Positions 54,535 to 64,000 of a DNA stretch of 64,000 nucleotides are shown here, in pieces. The position numbers and the translations under genes were made by a program. The notes beneath the pieces are model-generated. The model had not been told where the DNA came from, made no database searches, and was given only the letters and a program-made list of their open reading frames with translations. Within the stretch, counting starts at the first letter, position 1; each line of letters starts with the position of its first letter. Origin of the DNA: Methylotuvimicrobium alcaliphilum 20Z (GTDB taxonomy: Bacteria; Pseudomonadota; Gammaproteobacteria; Methylococcales; Methylomonadaceae); NCBI RefSeq assembly GCF_000968535.2, contig NC_016112.1, positions 1,984,001 to 2,048,000 of the forward strand. The letters run 5' to 3'.

Positions 54535-56230
54535 ATTGAGCCGTCGGGCTTATGCCGATATGTTCGGTCCGACTACCGGAGACCGCGTGCGTTTGGCCGA
54601 TAGCGAATTGTTTCTCGAAGTCGAGAAAGACCTGACGATCTACGGCGACGAGGTCAAATTCGGCGGCGGCAAGGTGATTCGCGACGGCATGGGACAGAGT
54701 CAGGCCGGCTCGCAAACCGCGATGGATCTGGTGATTACGAATGCATTGATCGTCGATCATTGGGGCATCGTCAAGGCCGACGTCGGCATCAAAAATGGCC
54801 GTATCGCCGCGATCGGGAAGGCCGGTAATCCCGACGTGCAAGAAGGTGTCGACATCATCATCGGGCCCGGCACCGAGATCATTGCAGGGGAAGGGCAGAT
54901 ACTGACCGCCGGCGGCATCGACGCGCACATTCATTTCATTTGTCCGCAGCAGGTCGACGAAGCGCTGATGTCCGGCGTCACGACGATGCTCGGCGGCGGT
55001 ACGGGGCCCGCGACCGGCACCAATGCGACGACTTGCACGCCGGGGCCGTGGAACATTCACCGCATGCTGCAGGCCTTGGACGGATTGCCGATGAATTTCG
55101 GTCTGCTCGGCAAGGGCAATGCGAGTCTTCCTGAAGCGCTCGAAGAACAAATCCGCGCCGGCGCGATGGGTTTGAAACTGCATGAGGACTGGGGCACGAC
55201 GCCGGCCGCGATCGATTGTTGTTTGTCGGTGGCCGAGCGTTTCGACGTGCAGGTCGCGATCCATACCGATACCTTGAACGAGTCGGGTTTCGTCGAAGAT
55301 ACGATCGCCGCATTCAAGGGCCGGACGATTCATACTTACCATACCGAAGGCGCCGGCGGCGGCCACGCGCCGGATATCATCAAGGCCTGCGGTCAGGCCA
55401 ATGTCCTACCGTCGTCGACCAATCCGACTCGGCCCTATACGATCAATACCGTCGACGAGCATCTGGACATGCTGATGGTTTGCCATCATCTCGATCCGGG
55501 CATACCCGAGGATGTCGCATTCGCCGAATCGCGCATCCGCCGCGAAACGATCGCGGCCGAGGATATTCTGCACGATCTCGGCGCGTTTTCAATGATTTCG
55601 TCCGATTCCCAGGCGATGGGGCGAGTTGGCGAAGTGATCACGCGGACCTGGCAGACCGCGCACAAAATGAAGGTGCAGCGCGGCAGTCTTCCGGGAGACA
55701 ATGCGCGCCACGACAATTTTCGCATCAAGCGCTATATCGCCAAATACACGATCAATCCGGCAATCAGTCATGGTATCTCGCATGAGGTCGGTTCGGTCGA
55801 AGTCGGTAAATTAGCCGATCTGGTGCTCTGGCAGCCGGCTTTTTTCGGAGTCAAACCCAGTTTGATATTGAAAGGTGGTTTCATCGCTGCCGCGCCGATG
55901 GGCGATCCTAATGCGTCGATTCCGACGCCGCAGCCGGTTCATTACCGGCCAATGTTCGGTTCGTTCGGACAAGCTGCAGCGTCGACATCGATGATGTTTT
56001 TATCGCAAGCGGCTGTCGTCGCGGGGCTGGCCGATAATATTCGGCTCGGGAAGCGCATCGGCGTTACTCGCGGGACGCGTTCGGTCGGCAAGCATTCGAT
56101 GATACATAATCATTATCAACCGGTCATCGAAGTCGACCCGCAAACCTACGTGGTTCGCGCCGATGGGGTGTTGCTTACCTGTGAGCCTGCGGACGTGTTG
56201 CCCTTCGCTCAACGTTATTTTCTATTTTGA
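54527..56230 (+). CDS. ureC: Urease alpha subunit (catalytic)
   Basis: 567 residues from the ATG at 54527. Nickel ligands and catalytic residues are present: HIHF (134, 136), the carbamylated lysine 217 in [37 protein letters not shown], the catalytic histidine in [15 protein letters not shown] and the aspartate in SSDSQAMGR. It hydrolyses urea to ammonia and carbamate. All essential residues I could check are intact. Confidence 0.98.
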   Translation: MSKLSRRAYADMFGPTTGDRVRLADSELFLEVEKDLTIYGDEVKFGGGKVIRDGMGQSQAGSQTAMDLVITNALIVDHWGIVKADVGIKNGRIAAIGKAGNPDVQEGVDIIIGPGTEIIAGEGQILTAGGIDAHIHFICPQQVDEALMSGVTTMLGGGTGPATGTNATTCTPGPWNIHRMLQALDGLPMNFGLLGKGNASLPEALEEQIRAGAMGLKLHEDWGTTPAAIDCCLSVAERFDVQVAIHTDTLNESGFVEDTIAAFKGRTIHTYHTEGAGGGHAPDIIKACGQANVLPSSTNPTRPYTINTVDEHLDMLMVCHHLDPGIPEDVAFAESRIRRETIAAEDILHDLGAFSMISSDSQAMGRVGEVITRTWQTAHKMKVQRGSLPGDNARHDNFRIKRYIAKYTINPAISHGISHEVGSVEVGKLADLVLWQPAFFGVKPSLILKGGFIAAAPMGDPNASIPTPQPVHYRPMFGSFGQAAASTSMMFLSQAAVVAGLADNIRLGKRIGVTRGTRSVGKHSMIHNHYQPVIEVDPQTYVVRADGVLLTCEPADVLPFAQRYFLF

Positions 56231-56234
56231 GATT

Positions 56235-56666
56235 ATGCTGAAACTTACCGAATTTGCTAGTTCCGACGTGACTCCCGTCGATGTGCTGACGCTGCCTTTC
56301 GAAACGCGGCAGAAATGCCGTTTCCATGCCGTGACCGAAGGCGGCGTAGAAGTCTGCCTGTTTTTACCGCGCGGCCATTTGCTTCGCTCTGGATTGGTGC
56401 TGACCGGGCCCGACCGCTTCAATGTCTTGGTCGACGCCGCCCCAGAACCGTTGTCGGTCGTGCGCAGCAACGAACCATTGCGGTTTGCGCGCGCTTGTTA
56501 CCACTTGGGCAACCGCCATGTCTCGCTGCAGATATTGCCGGGCGAATTGCGTTATTTGAGCGATCATGTACTCGATCACATGATCGAAGGCTTGGGTTTG
56601 ACCGTGACCCGCGCGGAATTGCCGTTCGAGCCGGAAGCCGGCGCTTATCGCACCCATGATCACTGA
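56235..56666 (+). CDS. ureE: Urease accessory protein UreE
   Basis: 143 residues from the ATG at 56235. The C-terminal tail ends RTHDH, so the His-rich nickel tail of some UreE proteins is reduced to two histidines. The central histidine in [10 protein letters not shown] is conserved. It passes nickel to UreG. It overlaps ureF by 11 bp. Confidence 0.93.
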   Translation: MLKLTEFASSDVTPVDVLTLPFETRQKCRFHAVTEGGVEVCLFLPRGHLLRSGLVLTGPDRFNVLVDAAPEPLSVVRSNEPLRFARACYHLGNRHVSLQILPGELRYLSDHVLDHMIEGLGLTVTRAELPFEPEAGAYRTHDH

Positions 56667-57330
56667 TCTGGCTTTGCTGCGCCTGTTGCAATTAGTAAGC
56701 CCGGGCTTGCCGATCGGTATGTACAGTTATTCTCAGGGTTTCGAAGGCGCGGTCGAGGACGGTTTGATCAAGAACGACGCAGATGCTGAAGAATGGCTTT
56801 CCGGTATGTTAGTCAACAGTTTACAGTATATCGATTTACCGATTTTGGTGCGTTTACATACGGCTTGGCAGAGTCGCGATTTCGATAATGTTTCGCGTTG
56901 GAGCCAGGTCTTGAAGGCTTATCGCGAAACCGCTGAGCTTCGATTTGAGGATAAGCAAACCGGACAAGCTCTCGCGCGATTATTGACCGACTTGAATATC
57001 GACGAAGCCAGAGACTGGCGACGTCGACCCGACGCCACGCTCGCGGCGCTTTTCGCATTGGCGGCCGTGCAGTGGCAAATAACGATGCGTGATGCGTTAT
57101 TAGGTTATGTTTGGAGTTGGCTAGAAAACCAGGTTGTATGTGCAGTTAAATTGGTGCCTTTGGGTCAAGTGGCTGGCCAGCGCTTGTTGGGCGAATTGGC
57201 TCGAATGCTCCCTGCTGTAGTCGATCAAGCTTTATTGATTGCCGACGACGATATCGGCGGTAGTGCGTTCGGTCTCGCGTTGGCCAGCAGCCGTCATGAA
57301 ATGCAATATTCTCGCTTGTTTCGTTCTTGA
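56656..57330 (+). CDS. ureF: Urease accessory protein UreF
   Basis: 224 residues, [20 protein letters not shown] and [20 protein letters not shown]. It controls the GTPase activity of UreG in the assembly complex. Confidence 0.94.
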   Translation: MITDLALLRLLQLVSPGLPIGMYSYSQGFEGAVEDGLIKNDADAEEWLSGMLVNSLQYIDLPILVRLHTAWQSRDFDNVSRWSQVLKAYRETAELRFEDKQTGQALARLLTDLNIDEARDWRRRPDATLAALFALAAVQWQITMRDALLGYVWSWLENQVVCAVKLVPLGQVAGQRLLGELARMLPAVVDQALLIADDDIGGSAFGLALASSRHEMQYSRLFRS

Positions 57331-57360
57331 TCCGAGGATGGAGCTCTGTTGGGAAAGGTA

Positions 57361-57399
57361 TTCATGTGCTTCATAGTTAAACTGCCGAATTTAGGATTA
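57361..57399. repeat. Short dispersed repeat (family R8, copy 3) between ureF and ureG
   Basis: TTCATGTGCTTCATAGTTAA then ACTGCCGAATTTAGG. It sits in the only sizeable gap of the urease operon (57331-57437) and is the same repeat as at 5783 and 13790. Confidence 0.65.
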
Positions 57400-57437
57400 A
57401 TGATCCTGTTAACTTTCTTATTGAGTGGAAAATAACA

Positions 57438-58055
57438 ATGAGCGATAGACATGTTTTAAGAGTCGGTATCGGCGGTCCGGTCGGCTCCGGAAAAACCGCA
57501 TTGGTCGATGCACTGTGCAAACGCATGCGCGACGATTTCGAAATCGGTGTCGTCACGAATGACATTTATACCCGTGAGGATCAGCAGTTTTTGATTCGTA
57601 GTCAGGCTTTACCGGAAGAGCGGATTCTTGGAGTCGAGACCGGCGGTTGTCCGCATACTGCGATTCGCGAGGATGCGTCGATGAATCTGGCCGCGGTCGA
57701 AGAATTATGCGAACGCTGGGACAATCTCGATTTCGTGTTGGTCGAAAGCGGAGGAGACAACCTGAGCGCGACGTTCAGCCCGGAACTGGCCGACTTGACG
57801 ATTTATGTTATCGATGTCTCGGCCGGCGACAAGATTCCGCGCAAGGGCGGTCCCGGCATCACACGTTCGGATCTGCTAGTGATTAACAAAATCGATTTAG
57901 CGCCCTATGTCGGCGCGTCATTGGAAGTGATGGATCGCGATGCGAAAAAAATGCGCGGCGACCGGCCTTTCGTGTTTACCAATTTGAAAACCGGCGAAGG
58001 ATTGGATTTAGTTGATGCGTTTATCGTTCGAGCAGGGATGCTGCAATCAGTGTGA
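57438..58055 (+). CDS. ureG: Urease accessory GTPase UreG
   Basis: 205 residues. P-loop [15 protein letters not shown], nickel-binding [19 protein letters not shown] (Cys-Pro-His), [26 protein letters not shown]. Complete and of normal length. Confidence 0.97.
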   Translation: MSDRHVLRVGIGGPVGSGKTALVDALCKRMRDDFEIGVVTNDIYTREDQQFLIRSQALPEERILGVETGGCPHTAIREDASMNLAAVEELCERWDNLDFVLVESGGDNLSATFSPELADLTIYVIDVSAGDKIPRKGGPGITRSDLLVINKIDLAPYVGASLEVMDRDAKKMRGDRPFVFTNLKTGEGLDLVDAFIVRAGMLQSV

Positions 58056-58070
58056 TCACGGATACCGAAA

Positions 58071-58326
58071 ATATACCTTTCGCACTTCAAATTTCGGCAG
58101 TGCCGGAGGCGGCCTCGGGTGCTCGGTCTATTTTTGCTCCTCGGCAATTGCTCCTGCATTGCCCTAATACACGCCATCCGTGGCGTAATACAAAATCGAC
58201 ATTCACGACATCCATGTCGATCGCAAAGGCTTTGCCAGCATGGAGCTGGCATAGAGCTTACATGGATATATTTACGGCGTCTTTTGACGAGCACCCAGGT
58301 GCCGAATTTTGATCTACTATGGGTAT
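58071..58326 (+). repeat. Dispersed palindromic repeat R1 with extra internal sequence
   Basis: R1 edges as elsewhere (TATACCTTTCGCACTTCAAA; TTTTGATCTACTATGGGTAT). About 95 bp is inserted between CTCGGTC and TCGCAAAGGC, with the same ATTTTTGCTCCTCGGCAATTG motif found in the mosaic at 11935. It separates the urease operon from dapA. Confidence 0.85.
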
Positions 58327-58473
58327 TAGTTGAGATAAAGCGTAGGTAAGGAGTCTTGAGGCAATAAACGAGAAGTTCATATTCTGCGGTGATTTTAAAA
58401 GATGGGATTTGTCTGTTTGCTTGTTATAATGCTCGGTATTTTTACAATTGCTTAACAGGTTCGAGAGATTGGG

Positions 58474-59349
58474 ATGATTCAAGGCAGTATCGTAGCGCTG
58501 GTTACACCGATGATGGAAAATGGTTCGATTGACAAGGACAGCTTAAAAAAATTGATCGAATTTCATATCGATCAAGGTACGGACTCGATTGTTGCAGTCG
58601 GTACGACAGGCGAGTCGGCAACGCTCGACGAAGACGAGCATTGCGATTTTATTAAATCGGTTGTCGATTATGCCGGCGGCAGGATTCCAATCATCGCCGG
58701 GACCGGCGCCAATTCGACGACCGAGGCGATCGAATTAACGAAAAGAGCAAAAGAGGTCGGTGCCGATGCGTGTCTTCTGGTGACGCCTTACTATAACAAA
58801 CCGACACAAGAAGGTTTGTATTTACATTTTAAGGTCGTTGCCGAGGCGGTCGATATTCCGCAAATTCTTTATAATGTCCCGGGACGCACGGCTTGCGATA
58901 TGCTGCCGGAAACGGTGGCTCGCTTGTCTGTTATCGACAATATTGTCGGTATTAAGGAGGCTTCCGGTAAATTGGAAAGGGTTAAGCGCTTACGCGACTT
59001 GTGCGGCGAAAAATTTGCCTTGTATACCGGCGATGATGCGACAAGTTGTGAGTTTTGTTTACTAGGCGGTAATGGCACGATCACTGTCACCGGTAATGTT
59101 GCGCCGAGATTAGTCCATGAAATGATAACCGCCGCGATCGACGGCGATCGCGAGACCGCCTTGGCCATTGATGCAAAACTAACCGGATTGCACAAACAAT
59201 TATTTATTCAATCGAATCCGATACCAGTCAAATGGGCATTGAAGGAAATGGGTTTGATTCGAAAAGGTATCCGTTTGCCGTTAACTTGGCTGACCGAAGA
59301 TTGTTACGACGTAGTGCGTGGAGCCATGCGTCAAGCGGAGTTACTTTGA
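58474..59349 (+). CDS. dapA: 4-Hydroxy-tetrahydrodipicolinate synthase
   Basis: 291 residues. Schiff-base lysine in [12 protein letters not shown], catalytic tyrosine in [29 protein letters not shown]. First step of the diaminopimelate/lysine branch. Followed 5 bp later by bamC, the common gammaproteobacterial order. Confidence 0.97.
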   Translation: MIQGSIVALVTPMMENGSIDKDSLKKLIEFHIDQGTDSIVAVGTTGESATLDEDEHCDFIKSVVDYAGGRIPIIAGTGANSTTEAIELTKRAKEVGADACLLVTPYYNKPTQEGLYLHFKVVAEAVDIPQILYNVPGRTACDMLPETVARLSVIDNIVGIKEASGKLERVKRLRDLCGEKFALYTGDDATSCEFCLLGGNGTITVTGNVAPRLVHEMITAAIDGDRETALAIDAKLTGLHKQLFIQSNPIPVKWALKEMGLIRKGIRLPLTWLTEDCYDVVRGAMRQAELL

Positions 59350-59354
59350 AATTC

Positions 59355-59987
59355 ATGAAGCGCATCTTTGCCGCTTTACTATGCCTGATCATTCTACCCT
59401 TTCTGGCGGGTAGCGGTTGTAGCACGATCAAAAGCTGGTTTCCCGATAAAGAAAAAGATTACCAATTTAGAACCGAAATACCGGAATTGGTGTTGCCTAA
59501 GGAATTGGCTATTCAAAAAGTTGAAAGACCTGCAAGAATTCCGAGGGTCGATCTAAGGCATGTCGATACCACTCAAGTGGTCGATGACATCGACAAGGTC
59601 ACCCAAGTCGAGCGGGTCGCCACTGCCGATGCGGTCGTGCTAAGGATTAATGAACCCGTCGGTAAGTCCTGGCGTATCGTCGGCAAAGCTTTGGCAAGAC
59701 AGTCAATTGAAATCGTTGCGCGTGACAGATCGCTGGCAACCTATATCGTGCAGTACGATCCTGAAGAACAGAAAGTGACTGACGATTCCTTTTGGGATGA
59801 GATTCTGTTCGTTTTCGGTCTGTACGGGTCCAACGAGAAAGAGTACCGCATCAGACTAATCGAGTACGAACAATTTACCGATGTCATGGTGAGGGATGAG
59901 ACCAATAAAGCCGTATCAAGCGGTGATGGCCTGACTTTGTTGCAGACTATTCAACAAGCGATTGAAGACGATTTAGCAGGTCAATAG
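59355..59987 (+). CDS. bamC: Outer-membrane assembly lipoprotein BamC
   Basis: 210 residues from the ATG at 59355. Lipoprotein signal ending near AGSGC. ELVLPKELAIQKVERPARIP, VDTTQVVDDIDKVTQV and the DDSFWDEILFVFGLYG segment agree with BamC (NlpB), an accessory part of the BAM complex. The lipobox is not a strong match. The order dapA-bamC supports the call. Confidence 0.85.
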   Translation: MKRIFAALLCLIILPFLAGSGCSTIKSWFPDKEKDYQFRTEIPELVLPKELAIQKVERPARIPRVDLRHVDTTQVVDDIDKVTQVERVATADAVVLRINEPVGKSWRIVGKALARQSIEIVARDRSLATYIVQYDPEEQKVTDDSFWDEILFVFGLYGSNEKEYRIRLIEYEQFTDVMVRDETNKAVSSGDGLTLLQTIQQAIEDDLAGQ

Positions 59988-60165
59988 TCGGCTTTCGACT
60001 TGTTAGGTTTCAATCTTTCTCCAAGAAAATTACGAAATTGATCAATCCATTTTTTCTTTTCCCTTAATCAAGCGATTTAGTCTTTTTCGAGACGTCCAGG
60101 ACATTATCTTCTTGACTTTCTGTATCGTTACCTTGATTTGAACCTTATTTCATAACGGATTCCCC

Positions 60166-63100
60166 ATGTTAAAAATTCCAGGAACATCCGCGCTATCCGC
60201 ATTTCGCATCGAAAAATTACTTGCCCGTCTCCAAGAGATAGCGCCAACCATCAATGGTATTTCGGCTTCTTACATTCATTTTGTCGAACTCGAACGTGCG
60301 ATTGGCACTAGCGAGCAAACGCTATTAAACCGCCTGTTAGCCTATGGAAGCAGCACCGCAGGATCGTCTCCTGACGGATTGCGTTTAACAGTCATTCCCC
60401 GGCCTGGCACGATTTCTCCTTGGTCCAGCAAAGCAACAGAAATCGCGCAGCGTTGCGGCTTGGAATCGGTCTGTCGCATCGAAAGGGGAATTGAATATAC
60501 GATACTGTCCGAAGGTGAACTAAACGATCAAATTCAAAATCGCATTTCGGCTCTTGTGCATGACCGCATGACGCAAACGGTCGTTAACAGCGAATCAATG
60601 ACTGAAGCGATTTTATTTGCCCATCACGAACCTAAACCGTTCCAAACCGTACCGGTAATTGAATCCGGTAGCGAAGCCTTGGTCAAAGCCAATACCGAGC
60701 TCGGGTTGGCGTTAAGCCCCGATGAAATCGATTATTTGACCGAAAGCTTTCAAGCATTGGAGCGCAATCCGACCGATGTCGAGTTGATGATGTTCGCTCA
60801 AGCCAATTCGGAGCATTGTCGGCATAAGATATTCAATGCCGCATGGACCATCGACGGTATCGAACAGGCCGAATCTTTGTTCAAAATGATTCGGCATACC
60901 GCCGAACAAAGCCCTGAAGGTATTTTGTCGGCATACTCCGATAACGCCTCGGTCGTAGAAGGTGCTAAAACGCCGGTGTTCATCCGCAATGCGTTGACCG
61001 GCGAATATGCCTATGTCGACGAAGACGCGCACATATTGATGAAGGTCGAGACCCATAATCACCCGACTGCAATATCTCCGCATCCAGGCGCGGCGACCGG
61101 TTCGGGGGGCGAGATTCGCGACGAAGGCGCAACCGGTCGAGGTTCTGCGACCAAGGCCGGTTTGACCGGTTTTAGCGTTTCTCATCTAAGAGTTCCGGGT
61201 TTCGAGCAGCCTTGGGAAGACGACAACGGTAAACCGGGACGCCTTGCATCTGCGTTGGAAATCATGCTCGAGGGTCCGATTGGCGGTGCGGCATTCAATA
61301 ATGAATTCGGGCGCCCGAATCTGGCCGGTTATTTCCGCAGCTTCGAACAAACCGCACCGGGCGGTGATGAAAACACGCTCCACGGTTATCACAAGCCGAT
61401 CATGATTGCCGGCGGCATGGGCAATATTCGCCCGATGCTGGTTGAGAAACAACCGATACCGGCGGGTTCGTTGATCATCATCCTGGGAGGGCCTGCGATG
61501 CTGATCGGCTTGGGCGGCGGCGCCGCTTCATCGCAGACTTCGGGCGAGGCTGCCGAGGAACTGGATTTTGCCTCGGTGCAACGTGAAAATCCCGAAATGC
61601 AACGACGCTGTCAGGAAGTCATCAATCATTGCAATGCCTTGGGCGAGGATACGCCCATCGTCTCGATACACGACATCGGTGCCGGCGGCCTGTCGAATGC
61701 CGTGCCGGAGATCGTTCACGACTGCGAACGGGGCGGGCGCTTCGAATTGCGCGACGTCAATATCGCCGATCGCGGCATGTCGCCGATGCAGATATGGTGC
61801 AACGAGGCGCAAGAGCGTTATGTCATAGCAATCAAGCCGGAGTCGCTGGAATTGTTCAAATCGTTCTGCGAACGCGAGCATTGCTTGTATGCCGTGATCG
61901 GCACCGCAACCGATGAAGAGCATTTGCAACTGAGCGACCGTTTGTTCGGCGACAGACCGGTCGATTTACCGATGTCGGTGTTGTTTGGCAAGCCGCCGAA
62001 AATGCATCGAACTGTCGAGCATGTCAAACTCGATTTGTCGCCGTTGGACTTAGCCGGCATCGAGCTTGACGAAGCTGTCAAGCGCGTATTGTCCTTCCCG
62101 GCTGTCGCCGATAAGAGCTTTTTGATCCATATCGGCGATCGTTCGATCACAGGTTTAGTTGCGCGCGACCAAATGGTCGGCCCTTGGCAAGTGCCGGTCG
62201 CCGATGTCGCGGTCACCGCTTCGGGCTTTTTCGCGTCGACCGGCGAAGCGATGGCAATAGGCGAAAGAACGCCGTTGGCGGTCATCGACGCACCGGCATC
62301 GGGCCGAATTGCGGTCGGCGAAGCGTTGACCAATCTTGCCGCAGCGCGTATCGGATCGTTGGGCAATATTAAATTATCCGCGAATTGGATGGCGGCAGCC
62401 GGCAGTTCCGGCCAGGATGCCGCGCTGTTCGATACCGTCAAGGCGGTCGGAAAGGAACTTTGCCCGGCATTGGGTATCGCGATTCCGGTCGGCAAGGATT
62501 CGTTGTCGATGAAAACCGTTTGGCAACAAGACGGCCGCGAGAAAACCATGACCTCGCCGGTATCGTTGATCGTAACCGCGTTCGCGCCGGTGGTCGATAT
62601 AGAGAAAACCTTGACGCCACGATTGCGCGACGAGCCTTCGGTCTTGATCTTGATCGACTTAGGGCAGGGCAAGAATCGTTTAGGTGCTTCGGTATTTGCA
62701 CAGGTATATAAACAACTGGGCGATAGTTGCCCGGATTTGGACGATCCTGCGTTATTCAAGTCCTTCTTCAACGCGATTCAGGACTTGAATAGCCGAGGCA
62801 AATTGCTGGCTTATCATGACCGTTCCGATGGCGGTCTATTGGCCACGATCTCCGAAATGATGTTCGCCGGAAGGCTCGGCGCCAATGTGGATTTGTCCGG
62901 CTTAGGGAAGGATGCCTTATCGGCCTTGTTCAATGAAGAACTCGGAGCGGTTATACAAGTCAGGGAAAGCGATAGCGCCGAAATTATGGACCTGTTGGCG
63001 CAAGCCGGCCTCGATGCGTGTGTGCATCGAATCGGCTCGGTTACGAAACAAGCCGACTTGACGATCAATTTTGCCGGGCAGAAGCTTTATTCGGCCTCTC

Positions 63101-64000
63101 GAGCCGAATTGCAACGCTACTGGTCTGAACTGAGTTATCGAATGCAAGCGTTAAGGGATAATCCGGATTGCGCACGCGAACAATTCGAACGGATCGTCGA
63201 CGATAACGATCCCGGCCTCAATGCCGCGTTAACCTTCGACAGCAACGAAGATGTTTGCACTCCGTTTATCGGCAAGTCGAAGCCTAGGGTGGCGATTTTA
63301 CGCGAGCAGGGCGTCAACGGTCATGTCGAAATGGCCGCTGCGTTCGATAGGGCCGGATTCTCCGCGATCGATGTGCACATGACGGATATCATTGCCGGTC
63401 GAGTTAGCCTGAAAGATTTCAGAGGCCTTGCGGCTTGCGGCGGATTTTCTTACGGCGATGTGCTCGGCGCCGGCGGCGGTTGGGCCAAATCGATTCTGTT
63501 CAACCCGCGCGCCCGCGATGAGTTCGCGGCGTTTTTCGAACGCGAGGACACGTTCGGTCTCGGAGTTTGCAACGGTTGTCAAATGATGTCGGGGCTCAAG
63601 GAGATTATTCCGGGTGCCGAACACTGGCCTCGTTTCTTGAGGAACTATTCCGAGCAATTCGAGGCGCGCGTTGCATTGGTTGAGGTTCAGGATTCGCCGT
63701 CCATTCTGTTGACCGGCATGGCGGGATCGAGAATGCCGGTCGTGATCGCGCATGGCGAGGGCCGAGCAGATTTTGACGGCGACCCGGCTGAGGCGATGAA
63801 AAACGGTGCGGTATCGTTGTGTTACGTCGATAATTTCGGTGAAAAAACGACGCAATTTCCGGCCAATCCAAACGGTTCGCCATTGGGCATAACCGGTTTA
63901 ACCAATCGGGACGGCCGCTTTACGATCATGATGCCGCATCCGGAAAGATGTTTCAGAACCGTGCAAAATTCGTGGCATCCCGACGATTGGAGCGAATACG
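60166..64000 (+). CDS. purL: Phosphoribosylformylglycinamidine synthase (C-terminus cut)
   Basis: Reading from the ATG at 60166 is open to the window end: 1278 codons of the roughly 1295 usual. Starts [20 protein letters not shown]. Synthetase motifs [20 protein letters not shown] and [13 protein letters not shown] (seen as [13 protein letters not shown]), and a glutaminase domain with the nucleophile in [11 protein letters not shown] and the final [11 protein letters not shown]. It makes FGAM in purine synthesis. Only about 15-20 residues should be missing. It lies 178 bp after bamC, and no riboswitch was recognised upstream. Confidence 0.97.
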   Translation, partial: MLKIPGTSALSAFRIEKLLARLQEIAPTINGISASYIHFVELERAIGTSEQTLLNRLLAYGSSTAGSSPDGLRLTVIPRPGTISPWSSKATEIAQRCGLESVCRIERGIEYTILSEGELNDQIQNRISALVHDRMTQTVVNSESMTEAILFAHHEPKPFQTVPVIESGSEALVKANTELGLALSPDEIDYLTESFQALERNPTDVELMMFAQANSEHCRHKIFNAAWTIDGIEQAESLFKMIRHTAEQSPEGILSAYSDNASVVEGAKTPVFIRNALTGEYAYVDEDAHILMKVETHNHPTAISPHPGAATGSGGEIRDEGATGRGSATKAGLTGFSVSHLRVPGFEQPWEDDNGKPGRLASALEIMLEGPIGGAAFNNEFGRPNLAGYFRSFEQTAPGGDENTLHGYHKPIMIAGGMGNIRPMLVEKQPIPAGSLIIILGGPAMLIGLGGGAASSQTSGEAAEELDFASVQRENPEMQRRCQEVINHCNALGEDTPIVSIHDIGAGGLSNAVPEIVHDCERGGRFELRDVNIADRGMSPMQIWCNEAQERYVIAIKPESLELFKSFCEREHCLYAVIGTATDEEHLQLSDRLFGDRPVDLPMSVLFGKPPKMHRTVEHVKLDLSPLDLAGIELDEAVKRVLSFPAVADKSFLIHIGDRSITGLVARDQMVGPWQVPVADVAVTASGFFASTGEAMAIGERTPLAVIDAPASGRIAVGEALTNLAAARIGSLGNIKLSANWMAAAGSSGQDAALFDTVKAVGKELCPALGIAIPVGKDSLSMKTVWQQDGREKTMTSPVSLIVTAFAPVVDIEKTLTPRLRDEPSVLILIDLGQGKNRLGASVFAQVYKQLGDSCPDLDDPALFKSFFNAIQDLNSRGKLLAYHDRSDGGLLATISEMMFAGRLGANVDLSGLGKDALSALFNEELGAVIQVRESDSAEIMDLLAQAGLDACVHRIGSVTKQADLTINFAGQKLYSASRAELQRYWSELSYRMQALRDNPDCAREQFERIVDDNDPGLNAALTFDSNEDVCTPFIGKSKPRVAILREQGVNGHVEMAAAFDRAGFSAIDVHMTDIIAGRVSLKDFRGLAACGGFSYGDVLGAGGGWAKSILFNPRARDEFAAFFEREDTFGLGVCNGCQMMSGLKEIIPGAEHWPRFLRNYSEQFEARVALVEVQDSPSILLTGMAGSRMPVVIAHGEGRADFDGDPAEAMKNGAVSLCYVDNFGEKTTQFPANPNGSPLGITGLTNRDGRFTIMMPHPERCFRTVQNSWHPDDWSEY

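Noticed and set aside
8401-58326. R1 copies as protein genes (several readings such as those with HRAYMDVFTASF-like peptides)
   Set aside because: The same peptide recurs because the repeat recurs; the readings lack ribosome sites and domain similarity.
60000-60165. Purine riboswitch ahead of purL
   Set aside because: No purine-aptamer signature or matching stems could be seen.

Overview
The window looks like chromosomal DNA of a gammaproteobacterium, plausibly a methylotroph or methanotroph. This is inferred from the dapA-bamC-purL gene order, the PutA, Bfd/Bfr and MtaB proteins, and a short-chain amide (fmd-type) utilisation cluster like the one known from Methylophilus. No rRNA, tRNA or CRISPR array was seen. 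The protein-coding backbone is ordinary, but intergenic DNA is unusually full of dispersed palindromic repeats and of insertions with clean target-site duplications.

Layout. 0-12 kb: the start of bacterioferritin, bfd, a heptanucleotide tandem repeat, putA, an alpha/beta-hydrolase lipoprotein, an erythromycin-esterase-like protein, small unknowns, mtaB and an SpmAB-like membrane protein. 12-27 kb: two paralogous signalling modules. Each has a LuxR-type response regulator and an 1130-1140 residue hybrid histidine kinase whose N-terminal half is an NCS1-type permease followed by a conserved eight-cysteine motif. Between them lie a lipoprotein, a MaoC/hot-dog-like protein, an SdiA-regulated-like protein and an orphan CheB methylesterase. 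27-34.4 kb: a complete amide/urea ABC transporter (substrate-binding protein, two permeases, two ATPases), formamidase and an FmdB zinc-ribbon protein. 34.7-41.5 kb: an accessory island with attC-like sites but no integrase. It carries hicBA, a methyltransferase cassette split by an IS, a group II intron remnant, higBA, mazEF, a transposase fragment and a GNAT/DUF1778 toxin-antitoxin pair.

42-58 kb: an FmdC-like porin, then a second full urea transporter urtABCDE, in which urtA is interrupted by an ISL3-family element. An ORF-less group II intron follows, then ureJ and ureDABCEFG. 58-64 kb: dapA, bamC and purL, the last cut by the window end.

Working model. The two transporters bring in urea and short amides. 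Formamidase and urease release ammonia. The permease-kinases, one transcribed divergently from the first transporter, may sense these or related nitrogen compounds. A 10-bp palindrome (GTCATTTGAC) lies about 95-100 bp upstream of the start codons of both uptake operons and is a candidate operator. The most unusual observation is a 165-bp miniature element inserted in frame, with a 9-bp duplication, inside the signal-peptide coding region of ureJ.
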